Source: Aliivibrio sp. S3MY1 (GTDB lineage: Bacteria > Pseudomonadota > Gammaproteobacteria > Enterobacterales > Vibrionaceae). Taken from it: 64,000 nt of DNA. The stretch lies in assembly GCF_028765575.1 (NCBI RefSeq), contig NZ_JARACO010000003.1:62001-126000 (forward strand), read 5' to 3'. Position numbers and translations under genes: made by a program. This document shows positions 48,106 through 58,413 of this stretch, piece after piece (within the stretch, counting starts at the first letter, position 1; the number at the start of each line of letters is the position of its first letter). The notes under the pieces were generated by a model, which was not told the origin of the DNA, searched no databases, and saw nothing but the letters and a program-made list of their open reading frames with translations.

Positions 48106-48780
48106 TTATAAACTCTGTTTATATTGTTTCGGCGTTGCGGCAACCATGTTTTTAAAGTTGCGATGGAAATGACTTTGGTCGGTAAAACCAAGATCTGTGG
48201 CAATCGAGGCGATATTTTCTCCTTCTTTTAGCAAGGCTTTGGCTTTATTTATCCGCATTACTATTTGATACGCATGTGGGGTAATGCCGTATTGCTTTCT
48301 GAACGAGTGGATGAGGTAATAATCACTTAACCCTGAGATTTCAGCAATTTCTGAAATGGAAATGTTTTTATTAAAGTTATCTGAAATATACTGATAAGCA
48401 CACTCAATGGCTTTTTTAGATATGCTATCAAGAGAGGGACTATCGCTGTCTTTTAGGATTAACTCAGAGAAAAAATTAATCGCAGTTTGTTCAACTTTGA
48501 TTGCAGATTCATCTTCTATTAGAGTTTTAGCCAGTGACTGGAATCCTCGATATAAGAAAGGACAATCACTGTGCGTCATTTGAATTGGTTGAAATTCTTG
48601 ATTGCTTCCATTCGATATTTGAGATTGAAGATCGGCAATCCAGTCTGGTTCAACATAGAGCATTTTGTAGCTCCAGTGAGTGCCTTTTTGTGGGTTACAT
48701 GAATGGACTTCTTCCGGGTTTACGATAACAGTTGAACCCGGTCGAATAGTTTGCTTTATATTTTGATATAAAGAATACAT
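48106..48780 (-). CDS. AraC-family regulator, truncated at the N-terminus
   Basis: A 224-residue protein. The C-terminal two helix-turn-helices are intact (ISISEIAEISGLSDYYLIHSFRKQYG, IASIATDLGFTDQSHFHRNFK). The cupin sensor domain starts only at about its last third (GSTVIVNPEEVHS), so around 50 N-terminal residues are missing compared with the usual AraC-LysE neighbours. The frame upstream runs into a LysE-family fragment, indicating a deletion across the junction. DNA binding may survive; ligand control should not. Confidence 0.75.
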   Translation of the reverse strand: MYSLYQNIKQTIRPGSTVIVNPEEVHSCNPQKGTHWSYKMLYVEPDWIADLQSQISNGSNQEFQPIQMTHSDCPFLYRGFQSLAKTLIEDESAIKVEQTAINFFSELILKDSDSPSLDSISKKAIECAYQYISDNFNKNISISEIAEISGLSDYYLIHSFRKQYGITPHAYQIVMRINKAKALLKEGENIASIATDLGFTDQSHFHRNFKNMVAATPKQYKQSL

Positions 48781-49014
48781 ACACTACTGTTAATGCAAGC
48801 AAGCCTCCCATCGCTTGATTAAAGATTTTATAATGAATAGGGTGCTCAAGGTATTTACCAATGGTTAAACCTAATAAAGCCCAAGTTGATATACAGCAGT
48901 AACATACGATAAAAAATATCATACTAAATGCCCCGAGGTCTTCGATAGGAATCGCACCGTTACTAGAAAATACGGTGACACCAGACAAAGATACAATCCA
49001 AGCTTTTGGATTCA
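48781..49014 (-). pseudogene. LysE-family exporter, C-terminal fragment
   Basis: About 78 residues from LNPKAWIVSLSGV to GGLLALTVVYVFF, which correspond to the second half of a LysE-type transporter. The N-terminal half is missing, and the fragment joins directly to DUF1993 DNA upstream and AraC DNA downstream. It is a non-functional remnant. Confidence 0.75.
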
Positions 49015-49278
49015 ACCATTAAAATCAATTTCTCCTAATGGTGATGGGATATAAAATCCACCGTTTAATACTGCTTTAGTGGCTTGAAGTGTATGATGAC
49101 AAATTGCATTCACTTGGAATGAAAGAGGAAGCATATCGTCAACTAATTGAAGATTTACGATCTCGTTAGCTTCTCTGTTTTCAGCTTCAAAATGTACTTT
49201 AGCTTTAGTTATTAAATGAATGGCAACATTCAGTGAATTAGAGAAGGGAGTAAGAGTGATATCAGAAAGCATAGTCAT
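49015..49278 (-). pseudogene. DUF1993-family protein, N-terminal fragment
   Basis: An 88-residue frame matching the first half of DUF1993 proteins (LVDDMLPLSFQVNAICHH and SPLGEIDF). It ends exactly where the LysE fragment begins, so a deletion removed the C-terminal half. The start codon and leader look normal. Confidence 0.65.
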
Positions 49279-49415
49279 GAGAATCCTTGAGTAATGACGA
49301 GAGTTGATTTCAATGTAGATAAAGGCTCTTCATTTTGCAAATCGGTGCAATTGTAATTTGGGGTAAATTATGAGAAATGCTAATTTTGCATATTTGACGG
49401 TAAACCATAAATTAT

Positions 49416-49640
49416 GTGGTGCGGTTTGTTGAGGCTTATGGACTGTGGCGAGAGCAGTTATGGACAGAATGGTTTGCCTTAATTAGCGGAGCGATCTTCT
49501 GACCTTTTGAGATATATGAAATGCTTTTCCATACGAGCCTATTAGGGATTGGCGTTTTTCTGGTTAATGTATTTATTGTCGCTTACATGGCGTACTCACT
49601 ATTTGGAGTGAAGAGTAGAGAGTGCTCATCTGAAGCATAA
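49416..49640 (+). pseudogene. DUF2127-like membrane protein, C-terminal remnant with internal stop
   Basis: The plus strand reads VVRFVEAYGLWREQ, TEWFALISGAIF, then an in-frame TGA, then PFEIYEMLFH and VFLVNVFIVAYMAYSLFG to TAA. This is the C-terminal part of a DUF2127-type protein. The 5' part is absent and the stop is premature. Confidence 0.65.
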
Positions 49641-49749
49641 ACCTGCTTAGAATTGAGATAGTGATATTTTTAACTATTATGATGTTTACAATGTGGTTTA
49701 TTACTTATATATTGATTTAGTTATCACGATAAACGACTAGGATACAGTC

Positions 49750-49860
49750 ATGCTTTCTTCTACAGCCCTACAATTTGCTGCTTTGTGCAAAATGATGCTC
49801 GGTGCTGTGTCGCGTGTAACATCATCTATTATTGCTGTCATTCTAGTGATTATTAACTAG
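49750..49860 (+). CDS. Candidate leader peptide upstream of brnQ, rich in Ile/Val/Leu codons
   Basis: A 36-codon ORF with AGGA upstream of its ATG. Its last ten residues are IIAVILVIIN, ending at a TAG that forms the first base of a strong hairpin. Five Ile, two Val and one Leu codon at the end mirror the ilv-type attenuation leaders of enterobacteria. It stands 123 bases before brnQ, a branched-chain amino-acid transporter gene. It is the right size and place for a regulatory peptide; translation is not proven. Confidence 0.5.
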   Translation: MLSSTALQFAALCKMMLGAVSRVTSSIIAVILVIIN

Positions 49861-49937
49861 GCTGGCGGCACTTCCGTCAGCCAGGCTGATGGGAGACTGC
49901 TTTATTATCTTCTTGTTTTTCTCAGCCAATCTGACGG
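49860..49937 (+). promoter_or_regulatory. Mutually exclusive hairpins in the brnQ leader
   Basis: Segment GGCTGGCGG (49860-49868) pairs with CCGTCAGCC (49874-49882). The latter can instead fold as CCGTCAG/CTGATGG (49874-49892) or pair with CTGACGG (49931-49937); GGCTGA (49884-49889) can also pair with TCAGCC (49922-49927). Competing pairings right after an Ile/Val-rich ORF suggest attenuation. No classical U run directly follows any stem, so termination could be weak or control could be translational. Confidence 0.5.
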
Positions 49938-49983
49938 TCCACAATAAAAGCTACTAGGGTTAAGCCCAATAGCAATAAGGACT

Positions 49984-51273
49984 ATGACATTGAAAAAACA
50001 AAATTTATTTGCTATCGGTTTAATGACGTTTGCCATGTTTCTTGGCGCAGGAAACATCATATTTCCTCCTTTTCTTGGTTTAGAAGCGGGCACTCAATAT
50101 TTACCTGCCATGCTAGGATTTTTGCTTACCGCGGTTGGTCTTCCTGCTCTTACTTTGATTGTATTAGGGCGACTTAGCTCTAGTGGGCAATTAACCCAAG
50201 CTTTACCAAAGCCAGTCGCTATCGCTTTTTGGGTACTACTTTTTACAGCCATTGGTCCAGCTTTTGGTATGCCACGAGCGGTAACAGTGGCTTATGAAAT
50301 GGGAATTAAACCATTTTTTTCTGGCGATCATTTGCTGATATTTTCTGTGATTTTTGTTGGCGTTACTCTGTTATTGGCTTTTCAACGAGGAAAGTTAGTC
50401 GATTATATCGGAAAAGTGATGACTCCATTATTGGTTCTTATGTTAGCAGCATTAGCAGTAGCAGCCATTATTACACCATTAGGCGTATTGAGTGAGCCAA
50501 GTGCAGCTTATCAAGCTAAAGCAGTAACGAGTGGGTTAATTCAAGGTTATATGACCATGGATGCTATTGCGGCGGTTGGGTTTGGTTGGGTAATAATTAA
50601 AGCAATTCGTGATAAAGGCTGTGAAACGCCACATGACGTTTTCCACGCGACAGTTAAAGTAACTTTAGTTTATGCAGTGCTAATGTCAGCGTGTTATTTA
50701 GCAATGGCTTATGTTGGTGCAACATCCACTTCGATTTCAGAAGGCGCAACCAATGGCGGTGAACTTTTAACTCGTTATGTCTCTGAGATATTTGGCCCTT
50801 TAGGTCAATATTTATTGGCAGGCATTATTATCATGGCATGTTTGACAACGACGGTAGGTTTAACGAATGCATGTGCTGAATATTATCAGCAAACTTTCCG
50901 CTCTCCATTTGCGATCACCGCTATCATAGTGACGGCATTGACAGGGGTAGTGGCAAACTTCGGCTTAGAGCAAATCTTAGCCATTAGCTTACCTGCAATA
51001 CTTATTTTATGTCCAATAGCCATTGCTTTGGTATTAGCGGCTCTTTTCTTACCGACAACAAAGTGCAACTTATCTACTTATGTCATAATTGTTATTACTT
51101 CTTTGGCCTTTGGTAGTTTAGATGCTCTGCATATATTAGAGCTATTACCAGCCTCTTTAGCTGAGTCATTAACTTATTATGTCCCGTTATTTGAAGCTCA
51201 TGCGAGTTGGTTGTTACCTGTTTTTATCATCATTGTATTGAGTAAACTGTTGAATAGAAAACGCTCAATGTAA
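49984..51273 (+). CDS. brnQ: Branched-chain amino acid transporter BrnQ
   Basis: A 429-residue sodium- or proton-coupled importer of leucine, isoleucine and valine (LIVCS family). About twelve membrane segments; family marks GAGNIIFPPFLG near residue 22, MDAIAAVGFGWVII near 195 and TVGLTNACAEYY near 285. Complete. Probably controlled by the leader ORF and hairpins upstream. Confidence 0.94.
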   Translation: MTLKKQNLFAIGLMTFAMFLGAGNIIFPPFLGLEAGTQYLPAMLGFLLTAVGLPALTLIVLGRLSSSGQLTQALPKPVAIAFWVLLFTAIGPAFGMPRAVTVAYEMGIKPFFSGDHLLIFSVIFVGVTLLLAFQRGKLVDYIGKVMTPLLVLMLAALAVAAIITPLGVLSEPSAAYQAKAVTSGLIQGYMTMDAIAAVGFGWVIIKAIRDKGCETPHDVFHATVKVTLVYAVLMSACYLAMAYVGATSTSISEGATNGGELLTRYVSEIFGPLGQYLLAGIIIMACLTTTVGLTNACAEYYQQTFRSPFAITAIIVTALTGVVANFGLEQILAISLPAILILCPIAIALVLAALFLPTTKCNLSTYVIIVITSLAFGSLDALHILELLPASLAESLTYYVPLFEAHASWLLPVFIIIVLSKLLNRKRSM

Positions 51274-51485
51274 ATATAATCACTCACACTCAAATTACGT
51301 ATATAAACCTATTATAATGGAACCGATAACCCAGCTTTAAAACAGTTCTTACCAGTGGTTGGGTTATCATCATTGTGAATATATTGTGTGTAAAATTTAA
51401 TCGCTAATACAAACTTAAATTAACAATTATCGCCCCATAGCCCAGTGCTTTATGATAAATCTAGCAAAAACAAAGAGATAAGAAT

Positions 51486-51986
51486 ATGACATTTGAACAA
51501 CCGAATAACGATGAAACTTACTCAGAGACAATCGACAAAGTTCTCCAAGCGTACAACGGTGAAATTTATGGTATTGCCTTTTTTGAGTATTTCATTACTC
51601 ACTACCCGCACCCATCAAATACTCAATTTTGGCAAAAGCTCATTGATATAGAAATGCTAACAGCTAACATCCTTCATAAGTGGTTAGTTTCAGCCAATGT
51701 TGAGTTTGAAATTAATCCAGAATCAATGCAGCTTAAAGGGCAACTTGAAGCGAAAAAATGGATTAATTTACCTTGGTCAGAGCTGATTGAAACCTTATTA
51801 CCATGGATTGCACCATACGAACACTTGTACTGCGAATGGGAAGATTCGGCACAGAAAGATCGCCAGATTTTTACGGTTATTGCTGAACATGAAACCGCAC
51901 TTTATCATAGCTGGCAGCGAGAACAGCGCGGCGAAAACGGCATTGAATTATTAGACGCATTTATCAATCGATACGCTAAATTTTAA
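51486..51986 (+). CDS. Hypothetical protein, possibly ferritin-like helical bundle
   Basis: A 166-residue, mostly helical, acidic protein that I do not recognise. Glu and His residues spaced along helices (GEIYGIAFFEYF, KLIDIEMLTANILHKWL, VIAEHETALYHSW) resemble ferritin-like bundles, but a full diiron ExxH pair is not certain. No signal peptide. Monocistronic. Confidence 0.6.
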   Translation: MTFEQPNNDETYSETIDKVLQAYNGEIYGIAFFEYFITHYPHPSNTQFWQKLIDIEMLTANILHKWLVSANVEFEINPESMQLKGQLEAKKWINLPWSELIETLLPWIAPYEHLYCEWEDSAQKDRQIFTVIAEHETALYHSWQREQRGENGIELLDAFINRYAKF

Positions 51987-52259
51987 TAAGTAAGGAATTT
52001 TCCTGCTTTATGTTGGTAATTAAAAGTAGAGTAAAAGGTAATGCAATTGTTTCTGTTTTGTTTAGCTAAATGTTAATAACAACAATAACTTATATAATTA
52101 TTATTTTATTTTCACAATTATTAATGATGTGTGATCTAACGCTATTTATTAAATGAATAACGCGATTATTATCCTCTCGATTTTTGGAGTTTAAACTACT
52201 GACACCATGTGCGGTAATTTAATGAATATTATATAAAAGCTATCATCAGGGAGATTGAT

Positions 52260-53573
52260 ATGTTTTTAATCGAGTTTTTAATTGTACTTGTTTGTATTTT
52301 AGTTGGCGCCCGAATTGGTGGTATCGGTTTAGGTGTTATGGGTGGTATTGGTTTAGCCATACTGAGTTTTGTTTTTGGTTTACAGCCAACAAGTCCACCT
52401 ATCGATGTAATGTTGATGATCATGGCGGTAGTAGCAGCAGCAGCAGCAATGCAAGCCGCTGGTGGTCTTGAGTATTTAATTAAAATTGCTTCAAGCATTC
52501 TACGTAAAAATCCACGTCACATTACTTTCATTGCTCCTTTAGTAACGTATATGTTTACTTTCTTAGCAGGTACTGGGCATGTAGCTTATTCTGTTCTTCC
52601 TGTCATTGCAGAAGTAAGCCGTCGTAGCGGAATTCGTCCTGAACGCCCATTAGGTATGGCAGTTATTGCATCACAATTTGCGATTGTTGCGAGCCCAATT
52701 GCAGCGGCTGTTGTTGCTTTGGTTGCTTTTTTAGAGCCTCAAGGCATTACATTAGCAAACGTATTGATGATCACGATCCCAGGTACTTTCTTTGGTTTAG
52801 CTACGGCTTGCGTTATCGTAAACAAGCTTGGTAAAGATTTAAAGGATGATCCTGAATACCAACGTCGTATGCAAGATCCTAAGTTCCGTAGCGAAATGGA
52901 ACAAGAAGTTAAAGTTGAAGAGATTGAGATTAAACCAGGCGCTAAAAAAGCGGTAGGTCTGTTCTTATTCGGCGCAATTGTGGTGGTAGTTATGGGGGCA
53001 TTCCCATCATTACGTCCTAACTTCAACGGTTCACCAATGGGTATGGCACATACGATTGAGATCGTAATGTTAGCAATGGCGGCGTTTATTATCTTACTTT
53101 GTAAACCTGATGGAAACGAGATCACTCAAGGTTCAGTATTCCATGCTGGTATGCGTGCAATCGTAGCGATCTTTGGTATTGCATGGTTAGGCGATACGTT
53201 TATCGCAGGTCATGATGCAATGGTTAAAGAGGCGGTATCTGGTTTAGTTGAAGTCGCGCCATGGACATTCGCCTTTGCTCTGTTTGGTTTATCTGTCATG
53301 GTGAACAGCCAAGGTGCAACAACCGCAGTATTAGTGCCTGTTGGTATTACGTTAGGTCTTCCACCTGAAGTGATTATCGCGACGTTTGTTGCTGTAAATG
53401 GTTATTTCTTCATTCCTAACTACGGCCCAATCATTGCGTCAATTGACTTTGACCGTACCGGTACGACTAAGATTGGTAAATATATCTTTAACCATAGCTT
53501 TATGATCCCTGGGTTATTAAGCATGGTATTTAGTATTATTTTCGGTTTCATCTTCGCAAGTATGGTTTTATAA
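52260..53573 (+). CDS. dcuB: Anaerobic C4-dicarboxylate transporter, DcuB type
   Basis: A 437-residue inner-membrane exchanger (fumarate/succinate antiport, also aspartate or malate). Two blocks of hydrophobic helices are separated by a hydrophilic loop of about 60 residues ([20 protein letters not shown]). [16 protein letters not shown] and [10 protein letters not shown] match DcuA/B closely. Assignment to DcuB rather than DcuA is tentative. A TGTGATCT half site in the leader could be CRP- or FNR-related, but no convincing full site is seen. Confidence 0.9.
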   Translation: MFLIEFLIVLVCILVGARIGGIGLGVMGGIGLAILSFVFGLQPTSPPIDVMLMIMAVVAAAAAMQAAGGLEYLIKIASSILRKNPRHITFIAPLVTYMFTFLAGTGHVAYSVLPVIAEVSRRSGIRPERPLGMAVIASQFAIVASPIAAAVVALVAFLEPQGITLANVLMITIPGTFFGLATACVIVNKLGKDLKDDPEYQRRMQDPKFRSEMEQEVKVEEIEIKPGAKKAVGLFLFGAIVVVVMGAFPSLRPNFNGSPMGMAHTIEIVMLAMAAFIILLCKPDGNEITQGSVFHAGMRAIVAIFGIAWLGDTFIAGHDAMVKEAVSGLVEVAPWTFAFALFGLSVMVNSQGATTAVLVPVGITLGLPPEVIIATFVAVNGYFFIPNYGPIIASIDFDRTGTTKIGKYIFNHSFMIPGLLSMVFSIIFGFIFASMVL

Positions 53574-53602
53574 CTAGTACGTAAATGAGCATCGAATAAA
53601 AG

Positions 53603-53632
53603 AAAAGCGATCAGTATATACTGGTCGCTTTT
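53603..53632 (+). terminator. dcuB terminator
   Basis: Twelve-bp stem AAAAGCGATCAG/CTGGTCGCTTTT with six-base loop and trailing T run. Confidence 0.85.
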
Positions 53633-53814
53633 TTTTATATTAGGAATTTTATCTCAAAATGAATCATTACTTGGAGGTGTGAAAGTACGAGTGGTTATGT
53701 AAAAGAGTATTAATCAGAATGTGTATTTATCGGTTGCCGAGTCAAATACTGAAAGAGAGTAATGCCGAACATTAATTATATATGAACGGCATTAGAGTAA
53801 GTATAGAATTAATA

Positions 53815-55821
53815 TTAGTTCAGTTTAAATAATGAAATCTCTGATTTTTGTTGCTCAGCTAATATCGCTAATTCTTGGCTTACCTGCTGTGTCTGGTGAA
53901 TTGAGGATACGTTCTCATTAACTAAATCAAAAGTCCGAGTTGTATTTTTTGCTATGTCCTCTGTGACAGAATATTGCTCTTGAGATGCGGTAGCAACTAA
54001 CGTATTAATATCTGAAATTGCTTGAACTGAGTTGGCGATATCATTAAACGATATCTTTACATCTTCAGATAAAATAACTGATTTTTGAATGAGTGCTACA
54101 TTCTCTATCATATTGTTATTCGCTTTCTCAGACTGAGTTTGAAGTTTAGAAATAATATCTTGTATGTGATTAGTTGATTGTTGTGTTTTTGCCGCTAAGT
54201 TACGAACTTCATCGGCGACAACAGCAAAACCACGACCATGCTCACCAGCGCGAGCCGCCTCAATTGCAGCATTTAACGCAAGAAGATTGGTTTGGTCGGA
54301 GATAGAGCTAATTACACTTGTAACTTCACCAATATCGATGGCATTTGTTTTGAGATCTTCAATCATTGTAGCTGTCTGTTGGACTGAGATATTAATACTT
54401 TCAGTTAATAGAATTGATTCTTCTAAATGTTTTTTTCCAATCTCGACATTGTTTATTGCTGACTGAGCTTGCCCTTCAGCTTGTGTCGCATTTAATGTAA
54501 CTTCTTTAGATGTACTTGATAGTTCACTAATAGCCGTTGAAATTTCTTCGATTTGAGCTAATTCATGCTGTGAGTTTTCAGCAGTCACACCCATCACGAC
54601 ATTTGATTCTTCAGCACTTGTTGCCAATTGTGTACTACCTACATCCATTTTCTGTAATATAGAATGAAATTCATCCAGCATTTCATTTAAATATTTAGTG
54701 CTTACACCAAGTTCATCTTCAGATAAAACGTCTGCTCTAATGGTTAAATCTTTCTTTTTAGAAACTAATTCTACAATTTTTGACAATTGTAAAGCTTGAG
54801 TTATTAATAGTTTTGAAATAAATACAGACGAAATAATAGTAATAGTTAAAATAGATAAGATAATAAAGGCAGTTGAATAAATAGAATTATTAACATTATT
54901 ATTTAAATTGGTGATTACGGTATTTATATCAATAACTAATTCATCTTCATATTGTTTAAATGCATTAATTCTATTGGTTGATGCTTGATACCAATCTGTA
55001 GCCGAGACAGTATAGTTTCCTTCTGTGTAGCGATTGTTTACCATTTCTTTAATGTTAGACACCTTTTGAGATACAGAGCTAGAAAGAAGAGTATTCAATC
55101 TTTTTACCTGTTGGTTACTCGCATACTCTTCAAATGTTGAAAGGTGTGTGTTTTGAGTTGCATCAAGAGTGACGAATGTTCTATATAATGATAAAGCAAC
55201 AGGCCCTGAGCTCGATAAAATATTATTTAAACTCGCACGTTCTTTTCCTGCAGCCTCTTTAATCTCTAAAAATAACGAATAATTTCTTAAATAAGGAGTT
55301 AATGTTTTTTCAGTTGAGTTTTTGACTATCGCATTACTTAACGATAAAAATAATGTATTGATATCTGTGTAATATTTAGCAGCGTTAGTCGCCGAGATAC
55401 TAAATGAATCAACATTATTTCGATTCATATTAAGTTTTTCTAATTGTGAGAAAATACTTAACATATCATTGTAAATATCAGGGTGTAATTGTTTTGATGT
55501 TATCGATTTATCTTTCAGTGACGGTAAGTATTTTTTCAATACAGCATCTGTTTTATTTCGTTGAGCTAACATTTCTTCTTTAAAATTAGCGCCTTTTGAA
55601 CTAACAAAACCAGCGGTTGATCCGCGTTCTTTCTGAAGCTCATGAACAATGAGACTACCTTCAATTGATATTTCAGTCATTGAACTAATGTTTTGCAGTT
55701 CTGAGCGAAGAGAGATTGTAGTATTGAGTGCATTAAGAGAAAAAAATAACATTCCTACGATAGGGAGTGTGATAATAAATAGAATTTTTTGTTTAAATGT
55801 TAAATTTCTAATTGGGTTCAT
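53815..55821 (-). CDS. Methyl-accepting chemotaxis protein with NIT sensor domain
   Basis: A 668-residue chemoreceptor. One N-terminal helix, a large periplasmic region (residues about 35-310) starting with the NIT-type [13 protein letters not shown] pattern (nitrate/nitrite-sensing family), a second membrane helix, HAMP near 330-385, then a signalling domain with hairpin [18 protein letters not shown]. The ligand is inferred only from the family. No CheR-docking pentapeptide at the end. Confidence 0.88.
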   Translation of the reverse strand: MNPIRNLTFKQKILFIITLPIVGMLFFSLNALNTTISLRSELQNISSMTEISIEGSLIVHELQKERGSTAGFVSSKGANFKEEMLAQRNKTDAVLKKYLPSLKDKSITSKQLHPDIYNDMLSIFSQLEKLNMNRNNVDSFSISATNAAKYYTDINTLFLSLSNAIVKNSTEKTLTPYLRNYSLFLEIKEAAGKERASLNNILSSSGPVALSLYRTFVTLDATQNTHLSTFEEYASNQQVKRLNTLLSSSVSQKVSNIKEMVNNRYTEGNYTVSATDWYQASTNRINAFKQYEDELVIDINTVITNLNNNVNNSIYSTAFIILSILTITIISSVFISKLLITQALQLSKIVELVSKKKDLTIRADVLSEDELGVSTKYLNEMLDEFHSILQKMDVGSTQLATSAEESNVVMGVTAENSQHELAQIEEISTAISELSSTSKEVTLNATQAEGQAQSAINNVEIGKKHLEESILLTESINISVQQTATMIEDLKTNAIDIGEVTSVISSISDQTNLLALNAAIEAARAGEHGRGFAVVADEVRNLAAKTQQSTNHIQDIISKLQTQSEKANNNMIENVALIQKSVILSEDVKISFNDIANSVQAISDINTLVATASQEQYSVTEDIAKNTTRTFDLVNENVSSIHQTQQVSQELAILAEQQKSEISLFKLN

Positions 55822-56252
55822 AATGTTGTCTATGCAAGTTTACTTATTAAATTTAATCCAAAGTCAAGCTATTTATTGTATCTTGACCGTGAAGTTCATT
55901 ATTTTTTGTAGATTATTAAATTTGAGATGATTTTATAGTATTGTGATTAGATAATATCTACTACTTTTGGGTATAAACTTATATGAAAAAGTAATAAGAA
56001 TAATTTACTTTAATAATATTAGTGATTGAATTGTTGGATTTAATGCGCGCTGTGTTAATGGCGCCTAATTGCGAATTAAGATCGCTTATGTTTAATTTTG
56101 GTTGAATGTGAATAAATAAATCAAATTGTGGGGCGATGTAGTGTCGTCATGAAATAAGAAGTTCAAAAATCCGCAAAATGAAAGGGTAGTGCCTCGTTTA
56201 CCTTATTTCAGGTTCAGCAATAGCGAACACGTAACTACAGGCTACATGCTAA

Positions 56253-56396
56253 TGTTCTTTAGGTTTAATAAGCTTTGTGGTTTTAGTGTTAGATGTGAGG
56301 CTTCTCGTTACTGCTGCATATATAGTGCTCGCGGTAATGGCGGTATCAATGTTAAGTGATTTTGGTTCAGTGGCGTGGGTAGGACAAACAAATTAA
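56253..56396 (+). pseudogene. Possible remnant of a small membrane protein
   Basis: An open frame of 47 codons without a good start, reading hydrophobic stretches FVVLVLDV and LLVTAAYIVLAVMAVSML and ending VGQTN then TAA. Twenty-odd bases later an inverted repeat CCCTTAG/CTAAGGG with a T run forms a plus-strand terminator, which makes sense only if a plus-strand gene once ended here. Identity unknown; could be chance. Confidence 0.3.
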
Positions 56397-56417
56397 TTTT
56401 TGTGAGTGAAAGAAGAA

Positions 56418-56448
56418 GCCCTTAGAAATTAGATCCTAAGGGTTTTTT
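56418..56448 (+). terminator. Plus-strand terminator without a complete upstream gene
   Basis: Stem CCCTTAG/CTAAGGG followed by a run of T on the plus strand. The neighbouring complete gene (56479-58122) is on the minus strand and would not use a U tract in this direction. Confidence 0.55.
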
Positions 56449-56478
56449 ATAGTTTATCGTAGACGAATGGTAACTAAG

Positions 56479-58122
56479 TTAAATTTTAAAAAATGCGAGT
56501 TCTTCTTTTTGTGATACAGCAAGCTGAGACAGTTCTTTCGCTGCCTGCTGAGTTTGATTTATCGCCGTTACATTCTGATTAACAAGATCAAATGTATTGG
56601 TTGTATTTAATGCAATTCGTTCTGTTAGTGTAAATTGTTCTTGAGAAGTGCTTGCCACTAACGTGTTCATCTTCGATATAGATTGAACAGAATTCTCAAT
56701 GTAGCTGAAAGATGATTTCACATTTTCAGATAAAGCAACAGACTCTTGAATAAGCTCTACATTACTTATCATGTTGTCGTTTGCTTTTTCAGATTGAGCT
56801 TGCAGTTGAGCAATAATTTCTTGAATACTTTGTGTCGATTCTTGTGTTTTAGAGGCTAGATTTCGAACTTCATCAGCAACCACAGCAAAACCACGACCAT
56901 ATTCACCAGCGCGAGCAGCTTCAATTGCCGCATTTAATGCTAATAAATTGGTTTGATCTGAGATCGTACTAATAACTGCGGTTACTTCACCAATGTCCAT
57001 CGCATTGGTTTTTAGTTCGGCAATCATACTTGCCGTTAGCTGTACTGACTCATTGATTTTTTGAGTTAAATGAATTGATTCATCTAGCGTTTGGTTACCT
57101 TGAGATACACTATCTATGGCTCTATTAACTTCCTCTTCGGCATGAACCGCGTTCGATGTAACTTCTTTTGATGTTGTAGATAACTCACTTATTGCGTGTG
57201 AAATTTCTTCAACTTGTGCTAATTCATGTTGAGCATTATTCGCCGTGTTTTGCATAACTTCAGTTAGTTGCTTTGATGACGTTGCAACGTGGGTTGAAAT
57301 ATCACTGCTGTTTCGTATAGCGGCACCGACTTTTTCATTAAGAATGATTAATGAATGATAAATACCAACAGCATCTGATGCGTTTTTAAAACGTTGAGAA
57401 AGATTACCTTCAGAGATTTTCTTAATCATCTCTGATAATTCCCAAGGCTCACCGCCTAAAGATGAGCGGAAACTACGTTCAATCATTAAGCCAATAAATA
57501 AAGACATTGCTAGAGCAAATGTACTTAGTAATAGCATTAATTGCTGGAAACCTCCGGCGACATTTCTAGCCTCAGGCGTTAGAATTTGATTACGCGCTTC
57601 TTGATAATCGATAAATTCATTAATGGATTTTAACCATTGAATGAAAGCAGGACGAGCGTCATCTAAAATAGTATTAGTCATAACAGAGCCTGATTTTTTA
57701 TCGTTAATAATACGATCAACCAAAGGCAGTGTTTGTTTTTGAATTTTTTCAATCTGAGCTAAGATATTTTGCTCTTGTGCGGAAAAGACAATCCCTTGAG
57801 AATGCATTTGGTTCATTTTTATTTCAGATTGATGATAGAACTCTTTTAATCGATTAATTTCTTGTTCTAATTTAGAAATCTCTTGAGGAGTTCTTGCGAT
57901 AGCAATGTCTCTAATCGCAATAGCTCGGTCATGTACACTCCCTCTATAATCGATCGCGTAACGTTGCTTTACTGAGTTCACGTCTGTCATTTCAGTTAGA
58001 GTATGGTCGATAACATTTACTTTTTGTATGCCTAGTACCGTTAATAGCAGCATTAGAAATAGGGTTATACCAAAGCCAATAATGAGTCTAGTTCTGATGG
58101 TTAATTTTGATAAACTATTCAA
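56479..58122 (-). CDS. Methyl-accepting chemotaxis protein with four-helix-bundle sensor
   Basis: A 547-residue chemoreceptor. N-terminal membrane helix, a periplasmic four-helix bundle (residues about 35-190, with the [11 protein letters not shown] segment typical of 4HB_MCP_1), a second membrane helix, HAMP, and a signalling tip [18 protein letters not shown]. The signalling half is very similar to that of the receptor at 53815-55821. Ligand unknown. Confidence 0.9.
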   Translation of the reverse strand: MNSLSKLTIRTRLIIGFGITLFLMLLLTVLGIQKVNVIDHTLTEMTDVNSVKQRYAIDYRGSVHDRAIAIRDIAIARTPQEISKLEQEINRLKEFYHQSEIKMNQMHSQGIVFSAQEQNILAQIEKIQKQTLPLVDRIINDKKSGSVMTNTILDDARPAFIQWLKSINEFIDYQEARNQILTPEARNVAGGFQQLMLLLSTFALAMSLFIGLMIERSFRSSLGGEPWELSEMIKKISEGNLSQRFKNASDAVGIYHSLIILNEKVGAAIRNSSDISTHVATSSKQLTEVMQNTANNAQHELAQVEEISHAISELSTTSKEVTSNAVHAEEEVNRAIDSVSQGNQTLDESIHLTQKINESVQLTASMIAELKTNAMDIGEVTAVISTISDQTNLLALNAAIEAARAGEYGRGFAVVADEVRNLASKTQESTQSIQEIIAQLQAQSEKANDNMISNVELIQESVALSENVKSSFSYIENSVQSISKMNTLVASTSQEQFTLTERIALNTTNTFDLVNQNVTAINQTQQAAKELSQLAVSQKEELAFFKI

Positions 58123-58413
58123 AATTTGTTCTCCTTTTAATGATGAATCTATAGAGGGAAACTATTATTGCTCGTTTTCATAGTGAATAATAGCGTTGAA
58201 CTTACCTTGAAGGTAAATTTAACAGGGACAGTGTACCTTATGATTATTTTTAATCTATCACATCTGAATAATATTAATTTTTAATATTAATTGTTATTTT
58301 TCTATACACTATTTATTGTCTTAATTATTCGAAATATACATTATTTACTGCTACCTTTTAAGTAAGATAATCAATTCAGTAGGATGTTTTTGACGTATAA
58401 ATGGGAGAGTGCT

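Larger units (their letters stand above)
55822..56478. other. Long intergenic region between two chemoreceptor genes
   Basis: About 650 bases, including the promoter region of the NIT receptor (AT-rich, near 55.85-56.05 kb), a possible plus-strand gene remnant at 56253-56396, and a plus-strand terminator-like hairpin near 56.42 kb. No complete gene seen. Confidence 0.5.

Noticed and set aside
51326-51372. Inverted repeat GATAACCCA/TGGGTTATC after brnQ as a terminator
   Set aside because: Long loop and no following U run; could be a processed hairpin but not supported as an intrinsic terminator.
52081-52259. FNR or CRP site upstream of dcuB
   Set aside because: Only a TGTGATCT half site is visible; no symmetric partner at the right spacing.
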